Origin: Alphaproteobacteria bacterium
GTDB lineage: Bacteria > Pseudomonadota > Alphaproteobacteria > Thalassobaculales > Thalassobaculaceae
DNA length: 64,000 nucleotides
Direction: 5' to 3'
Assembly (NCBI GenBank): GCA_022822665.1
Contig: JAJEAR010000069.1
Span: forward strand, 1-64,000
Each line of letters opens with the position of its first letter. Position 1 is the first letter of the stretch. Of this stretch, positions 44,541-53,407 are shown piece by piece. The position numbers were made by a program, and so were the translations under genes. A model generated the notes under the pieces. That model made no database searches. It had not been told where the DNA came from and worked only from the letters and a program-made list of their open reading frames with translations.

Positions 44541-45718
44541 GCGCGCTCCTGCCCCGAGCACCAGGCGACGGGAGGTGGCGCAGCCGGTCGCGACGAAAGA
44601 CGGGCGAGCAGGCTGGTTGCGCCGGGCAGGCAGGATCGGTCTACCATGGCGCCGGCAGGGGACGGCCCGGGAGTGACGGTCGCCCGTACAGGCAATCGAC
44701 ACGGGAAACGGAGACGGCGATGAAGGCGGCGGTGTTTCACGAACACGGGAGCAGCGACAACATCCGGTGGGAGGAGTTTCCCGACCCGGAGTGCGGTCCC
44801 GACGATGCGGTCATCAGGATCGGTGCTGCCGGGCTCAACGGGTTCGAACCCATGATCCTGTTCAGGACCACCGCGCTGCGGACACCGTTGCCCATGATCG
44901 TTGCCGGCGACGGCGCCGGGGAAATCGTCGAACTGGGCAGCAGGGTGGAAGGCTGGTCTGTCGGTGACCGGGTGTCGATCTATCCCATGGTCGCCGGCGA
45001 GGGCATGACCGGCGAGACCCGGCTCGGCACCTGCGCACAATACCACCGCATTCCGGCCGCAAACCTCGTGCCCATGCCCGACGGGCTCGGCTACGAACGG
45101 GCTGCCGCCCTGCCCATCGCCTACGCGACCGCCCTTCGCATGCTGAAGACACGATGCCCGGTCAGTCCGGGCGAGAAGGTGCTGATCCTGGGTGCGGCCG
45201 GGGGTGTCGGAACCGCCTGCGTGCAACTCGCCAAGGCGGCCGGCGCACAGGTCATCGCCTGCTCCGGGTCCGAGTGGAAGCTCGCGAAACTGTCCGAACT
45301 GGGCGCCGACCACGTCGTCAACACGGCGACCACCGACTTTCGCAAATGGACCTGGGAGCGGTTCGGCAAGCCGCGGATGGGAGCCGACGGCGGTGTCGAC
45401 CTGGTGGTCAACTACATCGGCGGTGACACCTGGGTTGATTCGCTCAAGTGCATCACTCCGGGCGGGCGCATGACGGTCTGCGGCGCCACCCAGGACTACC
45501 GGACCGAGAACGACTGCCGGTACATCTGGACCTACGAGATCTCGATCATCGGATCGAATGGCTGGACCATGGAGGACCAGACGAGGATCCTGCGCATGGC
45601 GGCCGATGGAGAAATCGAACCGGTGATCGATACCGTGTTCCCGCTCCGCGATACCGCGACGGCCGTTCAGAAAATCGCGGACCGCGACTTCTTCGGCAAG
45701 ATCGTGCTGGTGCCCTGA
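44093..45718 (+). repeat. Direct repeat, left (intact) copy
   Basis: Covers the last 450 bases of the cyclase, a 179-base spacer and the whole alcohol dehydrogenase gene. The matching copy is at 60284-61901, same orientation, with net length 8 bases shorter (a 1-base and a 7-base deletion). The spacer differs at only 2 of 179 positions, while parts of the dehydrogenase differ much more, so identity is patchy. The 14.6 kb between the copies is the hyu/ligase/liv module. Confidence 0.9.
44720..45718 (+). CDS. MDR-family NAD(P)H:quinone reductase/alcohol dehydrogenase-like enzyme
   Basis: The 332-aa protein has the GroES-like N-domain (VIRIGAAGLNGFEPMI) and a Rossmann domain with GAAGGVGTACVQLAKAAGAQV. 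The catalytic zinc cysteine/histidine set of classic alcohol dehydrogenases is not evident at the usual place, so it may be a zinc-free quinone oxidoreductase. GDTWVDSLKCITPGGRM is conserved. Substrate unknown. A pseudogene copy lies at 60910. Confidence 0.82.
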   Translation: MKAAVFHEHGSSDNIRWEEFPDPECGPDDAVIRIGAAGLNGFEPMILFRTTALRTPLPMIVAGDGAGEIVELGSRVEGWSVGDRVSIYPMVAGEGMTGETRLGTCAQYHRIPAANLVPMPDGLGYERAAALPIAYATALRMLKTRCPVSPGEKVLILGAAGGVGTACVQLAKAAGAQVIACSGSEWKLAKLSELGADHVVNTATTDFRKWTWERFGKPRMGADGGVDLVVNYIGGDTWVDSLKCITPGGRMTVCGATQDYRTENDCRYIWTYEISIIGSNGWTMEDQTRILRMAADGEIEPVIDTVFPLRDTATAVQKIADRDFFGKIVLVP

Positions 45719-45974
45719 AGGGGGGCGGCTCCGGAGGCCCGCCTGCCCGTCTGTGCCGGCGAGCCGCCTGCGGATATGATGGACGAGCGGCTCCGCGTGC
45801 CCTGCCCGCACACCGCGGCGGCAACGTCGTCGGGACGCTCATTTCAGGGGAATGCCGGCGACCCGGAAGGCTGCCGGTATTCAGCGCACGACAGCTGCCA
45901 GGCCTTCCGGACGGGCGAGACCGCCCCGGCCTGGCGTCCACTCAACCATCGCCGGACCGGCCGGGCAGGAGACC

Positions 45975-48011
45975 ATGCAGGACGCAAGAACAGCTTTCCG
46001 TGTCGGCGTGGATGTCGGTGGAACCTTTACCGATGCGGTCGCCTTCGATGACGAGACCGGCTCGGTCCGTTACGCCAAGGTTCCCTCGACACCCGCGGAT
46101 CCGGCAGAGGCCGTGATCGCCGCTCTCGACGCGCTCGATATCGCAAGTTCCGACATCAACCGGTTTGTCCATGGCATCACCATCGGCACCAACGCGATTC
46201 TCGAAGGCAAGGGCGCGGAAGTCTGGATGCTGGTCACGCGCGGGTTCCGGGACGTCCTCGACATTGCGCGAACCAATCGTGCGACCCTGTACGACATCAC
46301 GACCCTGAAGCCGCCGCCAATCGTCCCGCGCACCCGAACCGCCGAAGTCGACGAACGGCTCATGTTCGACGGCACGGTTCTGGTTCCGCTGGACGAGGAC
46401 CAGGTCCGGGCGGCGATCGGACAGATGCCCCTGGAACCCGGCACGGCCGTCATCGTGTGCTTTCTGCACAGCTATGCCTTTCCCGACCACGAGCGCCGCG
46501 TCGCGGCCCTGCTCGAGGAGGCATATCCGGACGTGTTCGTGTGCGCATCGTCCGCCGTCCTGCCGCAGTTCCGGGAATACGAACGGTTCAATACGACGGC
46601 CCTGAACGCCTATATCGGTCCATTGATGAACCGGTACCTGACCGATCTCCAGGACCGCCTCCGCAACCGCGGGTACGGTCGCAATATCTTCATCATGACC
46701 TCGAACGGCGGGGTCTCGGCTGCCGGCCGGGCGCGGCGCCTGCCGATCTCGACGGTGCTCTCGGGTCCCGCGGGCGGCGTGGCAGCGACCCTGCATCTCG
46801 GCGCCCGGACCGGACTGTGCAACCTGATCACCTGCGACATGGGCGGAACCAGTACCGACGTCTGCCTGATCAGCGACCTGCAGGTGCCGGTGACCAACGA
46901 GCAGACGATCGGGCCCTATGCGAACCGCACGCCCCAGATCGAGATCAACACGGTCGGAGCCGGCGGCGGCAGCATTGCCTGGCTCGACGCCGGAGACATC
47001 CTGATGGTCGGGCCCGGAAGCGCAGGAGCGGTGCCCGGTCCGGCGTGCTATGGCCAGGGTGGAACGGACGCGACGGTAACGGACGCCAACCTGGTGCTGA
47101 ACCGCCTGAAGTCCGGGTCCCGTCTGGCCGGCCACATCGCGCTCGAGCGCGACCGGGCGCTTGCGTCGATGGCACCCCTGATGGAGCAGCTCGGTCTGGG
47201 GGCCGACGCGCTCGCCGAGGGCATCATCCGTATCGCTGTCGCCCGCATGGTCAGCGCGATCAAGCAGATATCGATTGCCAAGGGATTCGATCCGCGGGAC
47301 TTCGTCCTGTGTTCCTACGGCGGCGCGGGCCCCATGCATGCGGCGCTGATCGCCGAGGAGATGGATATCTCGCGGGTCGTCCTGCCGCGCGGCCCGGGCA
47401 CCTTCGCCGCCCTCGGCTCGTTGATCTCGGATATCCGCCAGGACCATGCCCTGACCAGGCCGCTGCAGCCCGCCCGGGCCGGCTATGCAGAGATCGACCG
47501 GGTGTTCAGGAACATGGAAGAAGAAGGCCGCGCACTGCTGCAGGCTGAAGGCGTCGCTCCGGAGAACATCGCCATGAGACGTTCCCTCGGCATGCGGTAT
47601 CTCGGCCAGTCCTGGGAACTCGACGTCGAAATCGGGGATGACGTGCAGAGCACCGAGGCGATCGACAGAGCCTTCCATGCGGTGCACGACCGGCGCTTCG
47701 GCCACCGCAGCGCGGGTGCGACCGAGATCGTCACCTTCCGGGTCGCCGCCATCGGGCTCGCTGCGCCTCTCGAACTGCCCGACCTGCACTGCAGCGGCGG
47801 CGGGAGTGCTGACGCACTCGTCGAGCGCAGGCGGGTCTATTTCAACGGCGCCTTGCGGGATACGCCCGTCTACGACCGGGACCGGCTGCCGCCCGCGGCA
47901 GCCGTCGAGGGCCCGGCGATCGTCGAGGAAGCGGGTGCGACGACCGTGCTGCCTCCGGGCTGGCGCGGACGCGCGAACGAACACGGCGACCTCGTACTCG
48001 AACGGAGATAG
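45975..48011 (+). CDS. hyuA: HyuA-family hydantoinase/oxoprolinase subunit A
   Basis: The 678-aa protein begins FRVGVDVGGTFTDAVAFD, the ASKHA-type ATP-binding start of hydantoinase A/acetone carboxylase beta subunits, and has NLITCDMGGTSTDVCLI and NTVGAGGGSIAW. With HyuB it performs ATP-driven opening of cyclic amides (N-methylhydantoin, 5-oxoproline) or carboxylation of ketones. AGGAG precedes ATG 45975. HyuB begins 3 bases after its stop. The specific substrate is not readable. Confidence 0.85.
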   Translation: MQDARTAFRVGVDVGGTFTDAVAFDDETGSVRYAKVPSTPADPAEAVIAALDALDIASSDINRFVHGITIGTNAILEGKGAEVWMLVTRGFRDVLDIARTNRATLYDITTLKPPPIVPRTRTAEVDERLMFDGTVLVPLDEDQVRAAIGQMPLEPGTAVIVCFLHSYAFPDHERRVAALLEEAYPDVFVCASSAVLPQFREYERFNTTALNAYIGPLMNRYLTDLQDRLRNRGYGRNIFIMTSNGGVSAAGRARRLPISTVLSGPAGGVAATLHLGARTGLCNLITCDMGGTSTDVCLISDLQVPVTNEQTIGPYANRTPQIEINTVGAGGGSIAWLDAGDILMVGPGSAGAVPGPACYGQGGTDATVTDANLVLNRLKSGSRLAGHIALERDRALASMAPLMEQLGLGADALAEGIIRIAVARMVSAIKQISIAKGFDPRDFVLCSYGGAGPMHAALIAEEMDISRVVLPRGPGTFAALGSLISDIRQDHALTRPLQPARAGYAEIDRVFRNMEEEGRALLQAEGVAPENIAMRRSLGMRYLGQSWELDVEIGDDVQSTEAIDRAFHAVHDRRFGHRSAGATEIVTFRVAAIGLAAPLELPDLHCSGGGSADALVERRRVYFNGALRDTPVYDRDRLPPAAAVEGPAIVEEAGATTVLPPGWRGRANEHGDLVLERR

Positions 48012-48014
48012 GCG

Positions 48015-50069
48015 ATGGCGGCACCGGGCGTCGATCCGATCACCCTTGAAGTAGTGACCGAGGGACTGATCGCAATTGTGAGGGAAATGCGGGCCACCAT
48101 CATCAGGGCGTCGTATTCCTCCGTGATCCACGAGTTCGACGACTTTTCCTGCGCACTCTTCGATGCGGACGGCCAGATGGTCGCGCAGTCATGGGATCAT
48201 CCGGGCCATGTCCTGCCCCTGCCATGGGGCGTGCGGTGCGCGCTGGAGGATTTTCGCGACGACCTGAAGCCCGGCGACGCGGTCCTGCTGAACGATCCGT
48301 ATCGCGGCGGCACGCACCTGAACGACGTCACGTTGCTCTTTCCGGTATTCGACAGCACCGGCAAGCCGATGGTCTTTCCGGCGGTCCGGGCGCACTGGGT
48401 CGATGTCGGCGGCATGGTACCGGGCAGCTATTCGGGCCTTTCGACCAACGTCTACCAGGAAGGCGTGCGGATTCCCCCGATCAAGATTGTCGAGGAGGGA
48501 CGGATCAACCGCTCCGCCATGACCCTGCTGATGGCGAACATGCGGGTGCCGGAGGAGCGCGAAGGGGATCTCAATGCCTCTTTCGGCGCCTGCAGGATTG
48601 CCGAACAGCGCATCCGCCGGCTCTATGAGAAGTATGGCCGGGTCTGCGTGGAAGACTGCATCGCCACCCATCTCGATCGCACCGAACGGCGCCTGCGCGA
48701 GCGTATCGCGGCGCTGCCGGACGGCAGCTACTGCTATGAGGATTATCTGGAGTACTTCAATGACGGCCGCCTCGATCCGGTCCTGATGCGTCTCGAGCTG
48801 ACCGTATCGGGCGACCGGCTGGTTGCGGATTTCGCGGGCACCAACCCGCAGGTTCCGGGCGTTGTGAACTCGTCCCTCGCGGTGACCGGCGCGGGCGTCT
48901 TCGTGGCGGTCAAGGCGACACTCGACCCCGGCGGAGCGGTCAACCAGGGTGCGTTCAGGCCCATCGAGCTGCGTGCGCCGGAGGCATCCATCGCCGATGT
49001 CCGGCACGACGCGCCGGCGGGCGCTCACGGAGAGGTCCGGAAACGGGCCGTATCGGTCACGCTCGGCGCACTGGCGCAGATCATCCCCGACCTCGTATCG
49101 GGCGACCTCTGCGGCACCTCGTTTCCCAATGCGATTGGCGGTTTCAACAAGAGACGGGACCGGCAGTATGTCTATTACGAAGCGCCAGCCGGCGGAAACG
49201 GGGGCTTTCTGCAGCACGACGGTCCGAGTGCCATGGTCAACGTCGATTTCGGCAATCTGCCGTCGGTGCAGACCGTCGAGTCAATCGAGAACGAAATGCC
49301 GCTGCTCGTGAACCGGTGCGAACTGCGCATCGATTCCGGTGGACCGGGCGCCAGCCGCGGCGGGCTCGGCATGCGCCGCGAGGTGCGTCTGCTGGACGAG
49401 GAAGGCAGTTACTCGGTGCTCAGCGACCGGGCCGTGATCCCTCCCTTCGGCGTGCTCGGCGGCGCCAGCGGCAAACCCTATGTCGTCTCGGTGGTCCGCG
49501 ACGGCGTCGAGACCGGGTTTGCCACCCCGGGCAAGGTAACAGGCCACACGATCCAGCGCGACGACACCGTCATCATGCGTTCGGCCGGGGGCGGAGGGTA
49601 CGGGGATCCGCTGACTCGCGACCCGGGTTCTGTACGCCGCGATGTCGCCGAGGGCCTCGTCAGCCGGGCCAGTGCGGCCGATGTCTACGGTGTGGTGCTC
49701 GACGACGAAGGGGAGGTCGACGCCGCCGCAAGCGATGCCGCCCGCACGGCCCTTGCCGGGGCCCGCTACCGGGCGCGGGTCGTGGCCGACGATGCCCTCG
49801 ACCCGTACGTCGGCACACGGGGACGGCGCCGGACAGTGCGGGTGTCACCCGCCATGGCGGCGCGGCTCGGGGTCGCCGAAGATGACCTGACGGAGCTGAT
49901 CGGCGCCAACCCGGCGCCGCTGCGCGCCTGGGTCACGATCGACACCGGCCATGCTGACGATACCGTCCTGCTCGACCCGTTCGGACGAAAGGCGCTCGGT
50001 GTCGAGCATGACGACACGGTGGTCCTGAGGGCCGTGCCCACGCCCCGGATCCCCGGTGGGCTTGCCTGA
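48015..50069 (+). CDS. hyuB: HyuB-family hydantoinase/oxoprolinase subunit B
   Basis: The 684-aa subunit has ITLEVVTEGLIAIVREMRAT, SYSSVIHEFDDFSCALFD, NDPYRGGTHLNDVTL and the C-terminal SGGPGASRGGLGMRRE and RSAGGGGYGDP, all typical of HyuB. A short C-terminal extension follows (about residues 560-684). GGAGATAGGCG is the ribosome site. It forms the complex with HyuA. Convergent with the SDR gene, 27 bases apart. Confidence 0.87.
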   Translation: MAAPGVDPITLEVVTEGLIAIVREMRATIIRASYSSVIHEFDDFSCALFDADGQMVAQSWDHPGHVLPLPWGVRCALEDFRDDLKPGDAVLLNDPYRGGTHLNDVTLLFPVFDSTGKPMVFPAVRAHWVDVGGMVPGSYSGLSTNVYQEGVRIPPIKIVEEGRINRSAMTLLMANMRVPEEREGDLNASFGACRIAEQRIRRLYEKYGRVCVEDCIATHLDRTERRLRERIAALPDGSYCYEDYLEYFNDGRLDPVLMRLELTVSGDRLVADFAGTNPQVPGVVNSSLAVTGAGVFVAVKATLDPGGAVNQGAFRPIELRAPEASIADVRHDAPAGAHGEVRKRAVSVTLGALAQIIPDLVSGDLCGTSFPNAIGGFNKRRDRQYVYYEAPAGGNGGFLQHDGPSAMVNVDFGNLPSVQTVESIENEMPLLVNRCELRIDSGGPGASRGGLGMRREVRLLDEEGSYSVLSDRAVIPPFGVLGGASGKPYVVSVVRDGVETGFATPGKVTGHTIQRDDTVIMRSAGGGGYGDPLTRDPGSVRRDVAEGLVSRASAADVYGVVLDDEGEVDAAASDAARTALAGARYRARVVADDALDPYVGTRGRRRTVRVSPAMAARLGVAEDDLTELIGANPAPLRAWVTIDTGHADDTVLLDPFGRKALGVEHDDTVVLRAVPTPRIPGGLA

Positions 50070-50096
50070 CCGGCGGACGGCGGGCATTGCGCCGCG

Positions 50097-50873
50097 TCAG
50101 AACGTTGCCCGCGACAGGCCGCCGTCGATGGCCAGCGTCGTGCCGGTGATGTAGCGGCCGCGCGGAGAGACGAGGAACGCGACGGCGGCAGCGACCTCGT
50201 CGGCGTCTCCGAGGCGGCCCAGGGGAATGTCGCGGATCAGCTCGGACATCTCGTCCGGCGACTGTTCGGCAACCAGGCGCAGCCGCGGCGTGTCAATCAG
50301 TCCCGGCGCAAGGGTGTTGATCGTGATTTCCGGCGCGAGTTCGCGCGACAGGGTCTTGGCCAGCCCGATGACGCCGGCCCAGGTGGCGACGGAGAGCCCG
50401 AAACCGGCGATCGGCTGGATCGCCGACAGCGCCGTTATGTTCACGATGCTGCCGGCGCCGCGCGTCTTCATGTGGGGCGCGGCGGCCCGAATGCACCGGA
50501 CCACGCTCATCAGGTTCCGGTCCACGGCGCGGCGCCAGGCGTCGTCGTCGAAGTCGAGGAACTGACCCAGCGGCGGTGCGCCGTCGTTGTTGACCAGGAT
50601 GTCGAGACCGCCGAAGTGCGCCGCTGTCCCGGCGATGATCCGCTCGCAGTCCTCGGCACGGCGGATATCGCCCGGCACGGCGAGAAGTTCGCCGCCCGTC
50701 GCCCGCGTCAACGCGTCACGGGCCGCATCGAGCGCCGGTGCGCGCCGGCCGGACATCGCGACCCGCGCCCCCTCCCCGGCGAGGGCTCCGGCGATCGCAT
50801 ACCCGATGCCCTGGCTCGCTCCGTTGACGATTGCGATCTTGCCTTCGAGTCCGAGATCCACGTCACTGTCCAA
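50097..50873 (-). CDS. SDR-fold protein lacking the canonical Tyr-x-x-x-Lys
   Basis: The 258-aa protein has the Rossmann start IVNGASQGIGYAIA and the later DILVNNDG (usual NNAG), but the catalytic segment reads IQPIAGFGLSVATWAGVIG, where Tyr and Lys would be expected near residues 160-164. Related SDRs with the QPIPG..LS pattern share this loss, as I recall. It may have other chemistry or only bind cofactor. It is last of the minus operon and overlaps the amidohydrolase by 11 bases. Confidence 0.8.
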   Translation of the reverse strand: MDSDVDLGLEGKIAIVNGASQGIGYAIAGALAGEGARVAMSGRRAPALDAARDALTRATGGELLAVPGDIRRAEDCERIIAGTAAHFGGLDILVNNDGAPPLGQFLDFDDDAWRRAVDRNLMSVVRCIRAAAPHMKTRGAGSIVNITALSAIQPIAGFGLSVATWAGVIGLAKTLSRELAPEITINTLAPGLIDTPRLRLVAEQSPDEMSELIRDIPLGRLGDADEVAAAVAFLVSPRGRYITGTTLAIDGGLSRATF

Positions 50874-51720
50874 ACATGGCGAGGAAATTCTCGGCGTTGC
50901 GGTAATTCACCCGTTCCATCACCTCGTCGGAATAGCCGAGACCGCGCCAGTCCGCGATCAGCCGTTCGTAGCTCAGCAACGGGTAGTCCGCACCGAACAT
51001 GACGCGGTCCCTGAGCCGCCGGGGGATCTCGTACTTGAGGTCGTCGGAAAAGTACCGCGGTGACCAGCCGTGCAGTTCGTACCAGACATTGGCCTTGTGA
51101 ATCAGGACGGCGATCATTTCCGTCTGCCACGGCCAGGCCGGGCGTCCGGCGAGAATCTTCAGCTCCGGATAACGGGCCGCAACATGGTCCAGATGGCGCG
51201 GATGGCAGTGATCGAGCAGGATCCCGTTGCCGCCGGGAAAGCCGGACCCCAGACCGGTCGTGCCGACGAAGACGAGCGCCGGGACGTTGGCCTCGATGCA
51301 CAGTCCGTAGAAGGAATCGTAGGCCGGATCACTCGCTGGTACGCCTCCGGAACCGGAGACGGCCAGTCCCGTGAAACCGGCGCCCTCGGCGATGCAGCGC
51401 TCGAACTCGCGCAACGCCTCCGATCCGCTCTCGGGCTGGAAGTGGAACCAGTTGCCGAGAATCGCGTCCGGAAAGCGGCGTTGCGTGTCGAAGGCATAAT
51501 CGTGCAGCTCGCGGGCCTGAGCGACGGGAACGAACTTGGTGAACCCGAAATCGAGTATGACCCGGACCCCGGCCTGCCGGAAATCCCCGGCCATTTCCTC
51601 TTCGGTCGCGTAGGCCGGTTCGGAGCGCCACGTGTGCCCCTGTCGCGCGAGCTCGGCCTCGGTCTGCAGGACGTAGCCGCGCCGGGTCTTCCAGTGGGAA
51701 TGCATGTCGATGTAGCGCAT
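50863..51720 (-). CDS. Amidohydrolase-2 family metal-dependent enzyme (TIM barrel)
   Basis: The 285-aa protein has the N-terminal metal motif MHSHW (HxH), a mid-barrel His (LLDHCHPRHLD), a further WELHGWS-type segment and the terminal metal Asp in MFGADYPLLSY. This is the decarboxylase/hydrolase (ACMSD-like) branch of the amidohydrolase superfamily. GAGG lies before ATG 51720; the upstream 27 residues have no homology. In the cluster it would cleave or decarboxylate the CoA-pathway substrate. Inference. Confidence 0.8.
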   Translation of the reverse strand: MRYIDMHSHWKTRRGYVLQTEAELARQGHTWRSEPAYATEEEMAGDFRQAGVRVILDFGFTKFVPVAQARELHDYAFDTQRRFPDAILGNWFHFQPESGSEALREFERCIAEGAGFTGLAVSGSGGVPASDPAYDSFYGLCIEANVPALVFVGTTGLGSGFPGGNGILLDHCHPRHLDHVAARYPELKILAGRPAWPWQTEMIAVLIHKANVWYELHGWSPRYFSDDLKYEIPRRLRDRVMFGADYPLLSYERLIADWRGLGYSDEVMERVNYRNAENFLAMFGQ

Positions 51721-51757
51721 CGCGATGTCCTCGCTGCGGAATGGACCGACAGCGGTC

Positions 51758-53401
51758 TCAGCGCCCGCCGGCCGCCAGCCGCCGACGGGCCATGTCGGCA
51801 AGCGGCTGCTTCTGCACCTTGCCGGTCGGTGTTCTCGGGAGATCCTCGTATATCTGGAGATACTCCGGCAACTTGTAGGTCGCGATCGTGTCCCGGAGGA
51901 ACTCGGTCAGCGCCTCGAAGGTGATGACCTCGCCGGCCTTCGGGACGATGCAGGCACAGACACGTTCCCCGAGCCGGTGATCGGGTACGCCGACGATGGC
52001 GGCGTCGCGGATTGCCGGGTGCTGATACAGCGCTTCCTCGATTTCGCGGGGATAGATGTTGGCACCGCCCCGTATCAGCATTTCCTTCTTCCGCCCCACG
52101 ATCTGCAGGTTTCCGCTGGCGTCGAAACAGCCCTGGTCACCCGTGCGGAACCAGCCCTCCGCGGTGAAGCTGTCGCGATTGGCCGCGGGGTTGTTGTAGT
52201 AGCCGACCGTGACCGACGGGCCCGCGGTCAGGATCTCTCCGACGGTGCCGGGCGGAGCGTCGGAGCCGTCATCGTCCACGACCCGGATTTCCATCTCCGG
52301 TACCGGCCGGCCAACGGTACCGCAGACCGCGGCCGGATCGTCGGCCAGCACCGTATGGGCCTGGGTGCCGCACTCGAGCATGCCGTACATTTCGAGCAGA
52401 TGCCCCGGCATGCGGGCCTGCACTTCCCGGATGACCTCGATCGGACAGGACGCGCCTCCCGTCATGACGACCTGCAGGCTGGCAAGGGTGTAGGACTCGA
52501 ACCCGGGCACGTTGAGCATTGCCACCAGGTGGGCAGGCGCGCAACAGAAGTGCGTGACCTGCTCGCTGTCGATCAGTGCCAGCGCCTCCTCGGGCCTGAA
52601 GACATCCTGGAGAATGACGCGACAGCCCGCATCGATCGCCTGCAGAACATTGAACAGCCCCCAGTTCAGGCCGACCGGGAGAAAGACCAGCAGCACGCTG
52701 TCAGCGGAGATGCGCTGACCGCGGTTCAGGAACCTCAGTGCGCAGTTGGTCGTGTTGTGGGTGTGCAGCACAGCCTTCGGGTTTCCCGTGGTGCCCGAGG
52801 TAAAGGCCGTCCGCGCCAGCTGGTCGGCGTCCGGCCGGCGCGAGCGCAGGGTACCCGCCGACACGTTCGGATCTTCATCGGTTTCGAGGAAGGCACGGAG
52901 ATCGAGATACTCCGACGGCACATCGTCACCGACCACGAAGACATGGTCCAGGCGCGGCAGCCTCGCGCGCATCTCTTCGATCATGGGGAGATAGTCGAAG
53001 TTGCGATGGCGGCGCGGAACCACGAGAGCCGAGGCTCCGGCAAAACCCAGGATGAACTCGACCTCGCGGCTGCGAAAGTCGCTGTGATACTGGCAGAACG
53101 GCACGCCCGCCATCATCGCCGCATTGATGGTGATCGCGAATTCGTTCCAGTTGGGAAGCTGCACCGCGAGCACGTCGTCGGACGTCAGTCCCATCGCCAC
53201 GAAACGCGCCGCCAGCCGCTGTACCCGGCGGAGATACTGGCGATAGTCGAGCCTGCCGCGACCATCCTGCAGCGCGACCCTGGCAGGTGAGCTGTCAGCC
53301 GCGGCTTCCAGCCAGTCATTGCTGGTTGTCTCCCGCCAGTGCCCGGCGCTTCGGTACTGCGCCATGCGCCATGCCGGAATTTTGGGTTCGCCAATACGCA
53401 T
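51758..53401 (-). CDS. Acyl-CoA ligase (AMP-forming), paralogue 1
   Basis: The 547-aa ANL enzyme has TAFTSGTTGNPKAVLHTHNT (P-loop), YGMLECGTQAH, GDQGCFDASGNLQIVGRKKE and C-terminal PRTPTGKVQKQ with the catalytic Lys. It resembles cyclohexanecarboxylate- or benzoate-type CoA ligases. A neighbour 6 bases upstream is a paralogue, so the pair arose by tandem duplication. The start is uncertain: ATG 53401 has a weak site, and an internal ATG lies at 53365. Confidence 0.83.
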   Translation of the reverse strand: MRIGEPKIPAWRMAQYRSAGHWRETTSNDWLEAAADSSPARVALQDGRGRLDYRQYLRRVQRLAARFVAMGLTSDDVLAVQLPNWNEFAITINAAMMAGVPFCQYHSDFRSREVEFILGFAGASALVVPRRHRNFDYLPMIEEMRARLPRLDHVFVVGDDVPSEYLDLRAFLETDEDPNVSAGTLRSRRPDADQLARTAFTSGTTGNPKAVLHTHNTTNCALRFLNRGQRISADSVLLVFLPVGLNWGLFNVLQAIDAGCRVILQDVFRPEEALALIDSEQVTHFCCAPAHLVAMLNVPGFESYTLASLQVVMTGGASCPIEVIREVQARMPGHLLEMYGMLECGTQAHTVLADDPAAVCGTVGRPVPEMEIRVVDDDGSDAPPGTVGEILTAGPSVTVGYYNNPAANRDSFTAEGWFRTGDQGCFDASGNLQIVGRKKEMLIRGGANIYPREIEEALYQHPAIRDAAIVGVPDHRLGERVCACIVPKAGEVITFEALTEFLRDTIATYKLPEYLQIYEDLPRTPTGKVQKQPLADMARRRLAAGGR

Positions 53402-53407
53402 CGGATC

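Noticed and set aside
45942..48131. 729-codon minus-strand frame over hyuA
   Set aside because: Antisense shadow; hyuA motifs are unmistakable on the plus strand.
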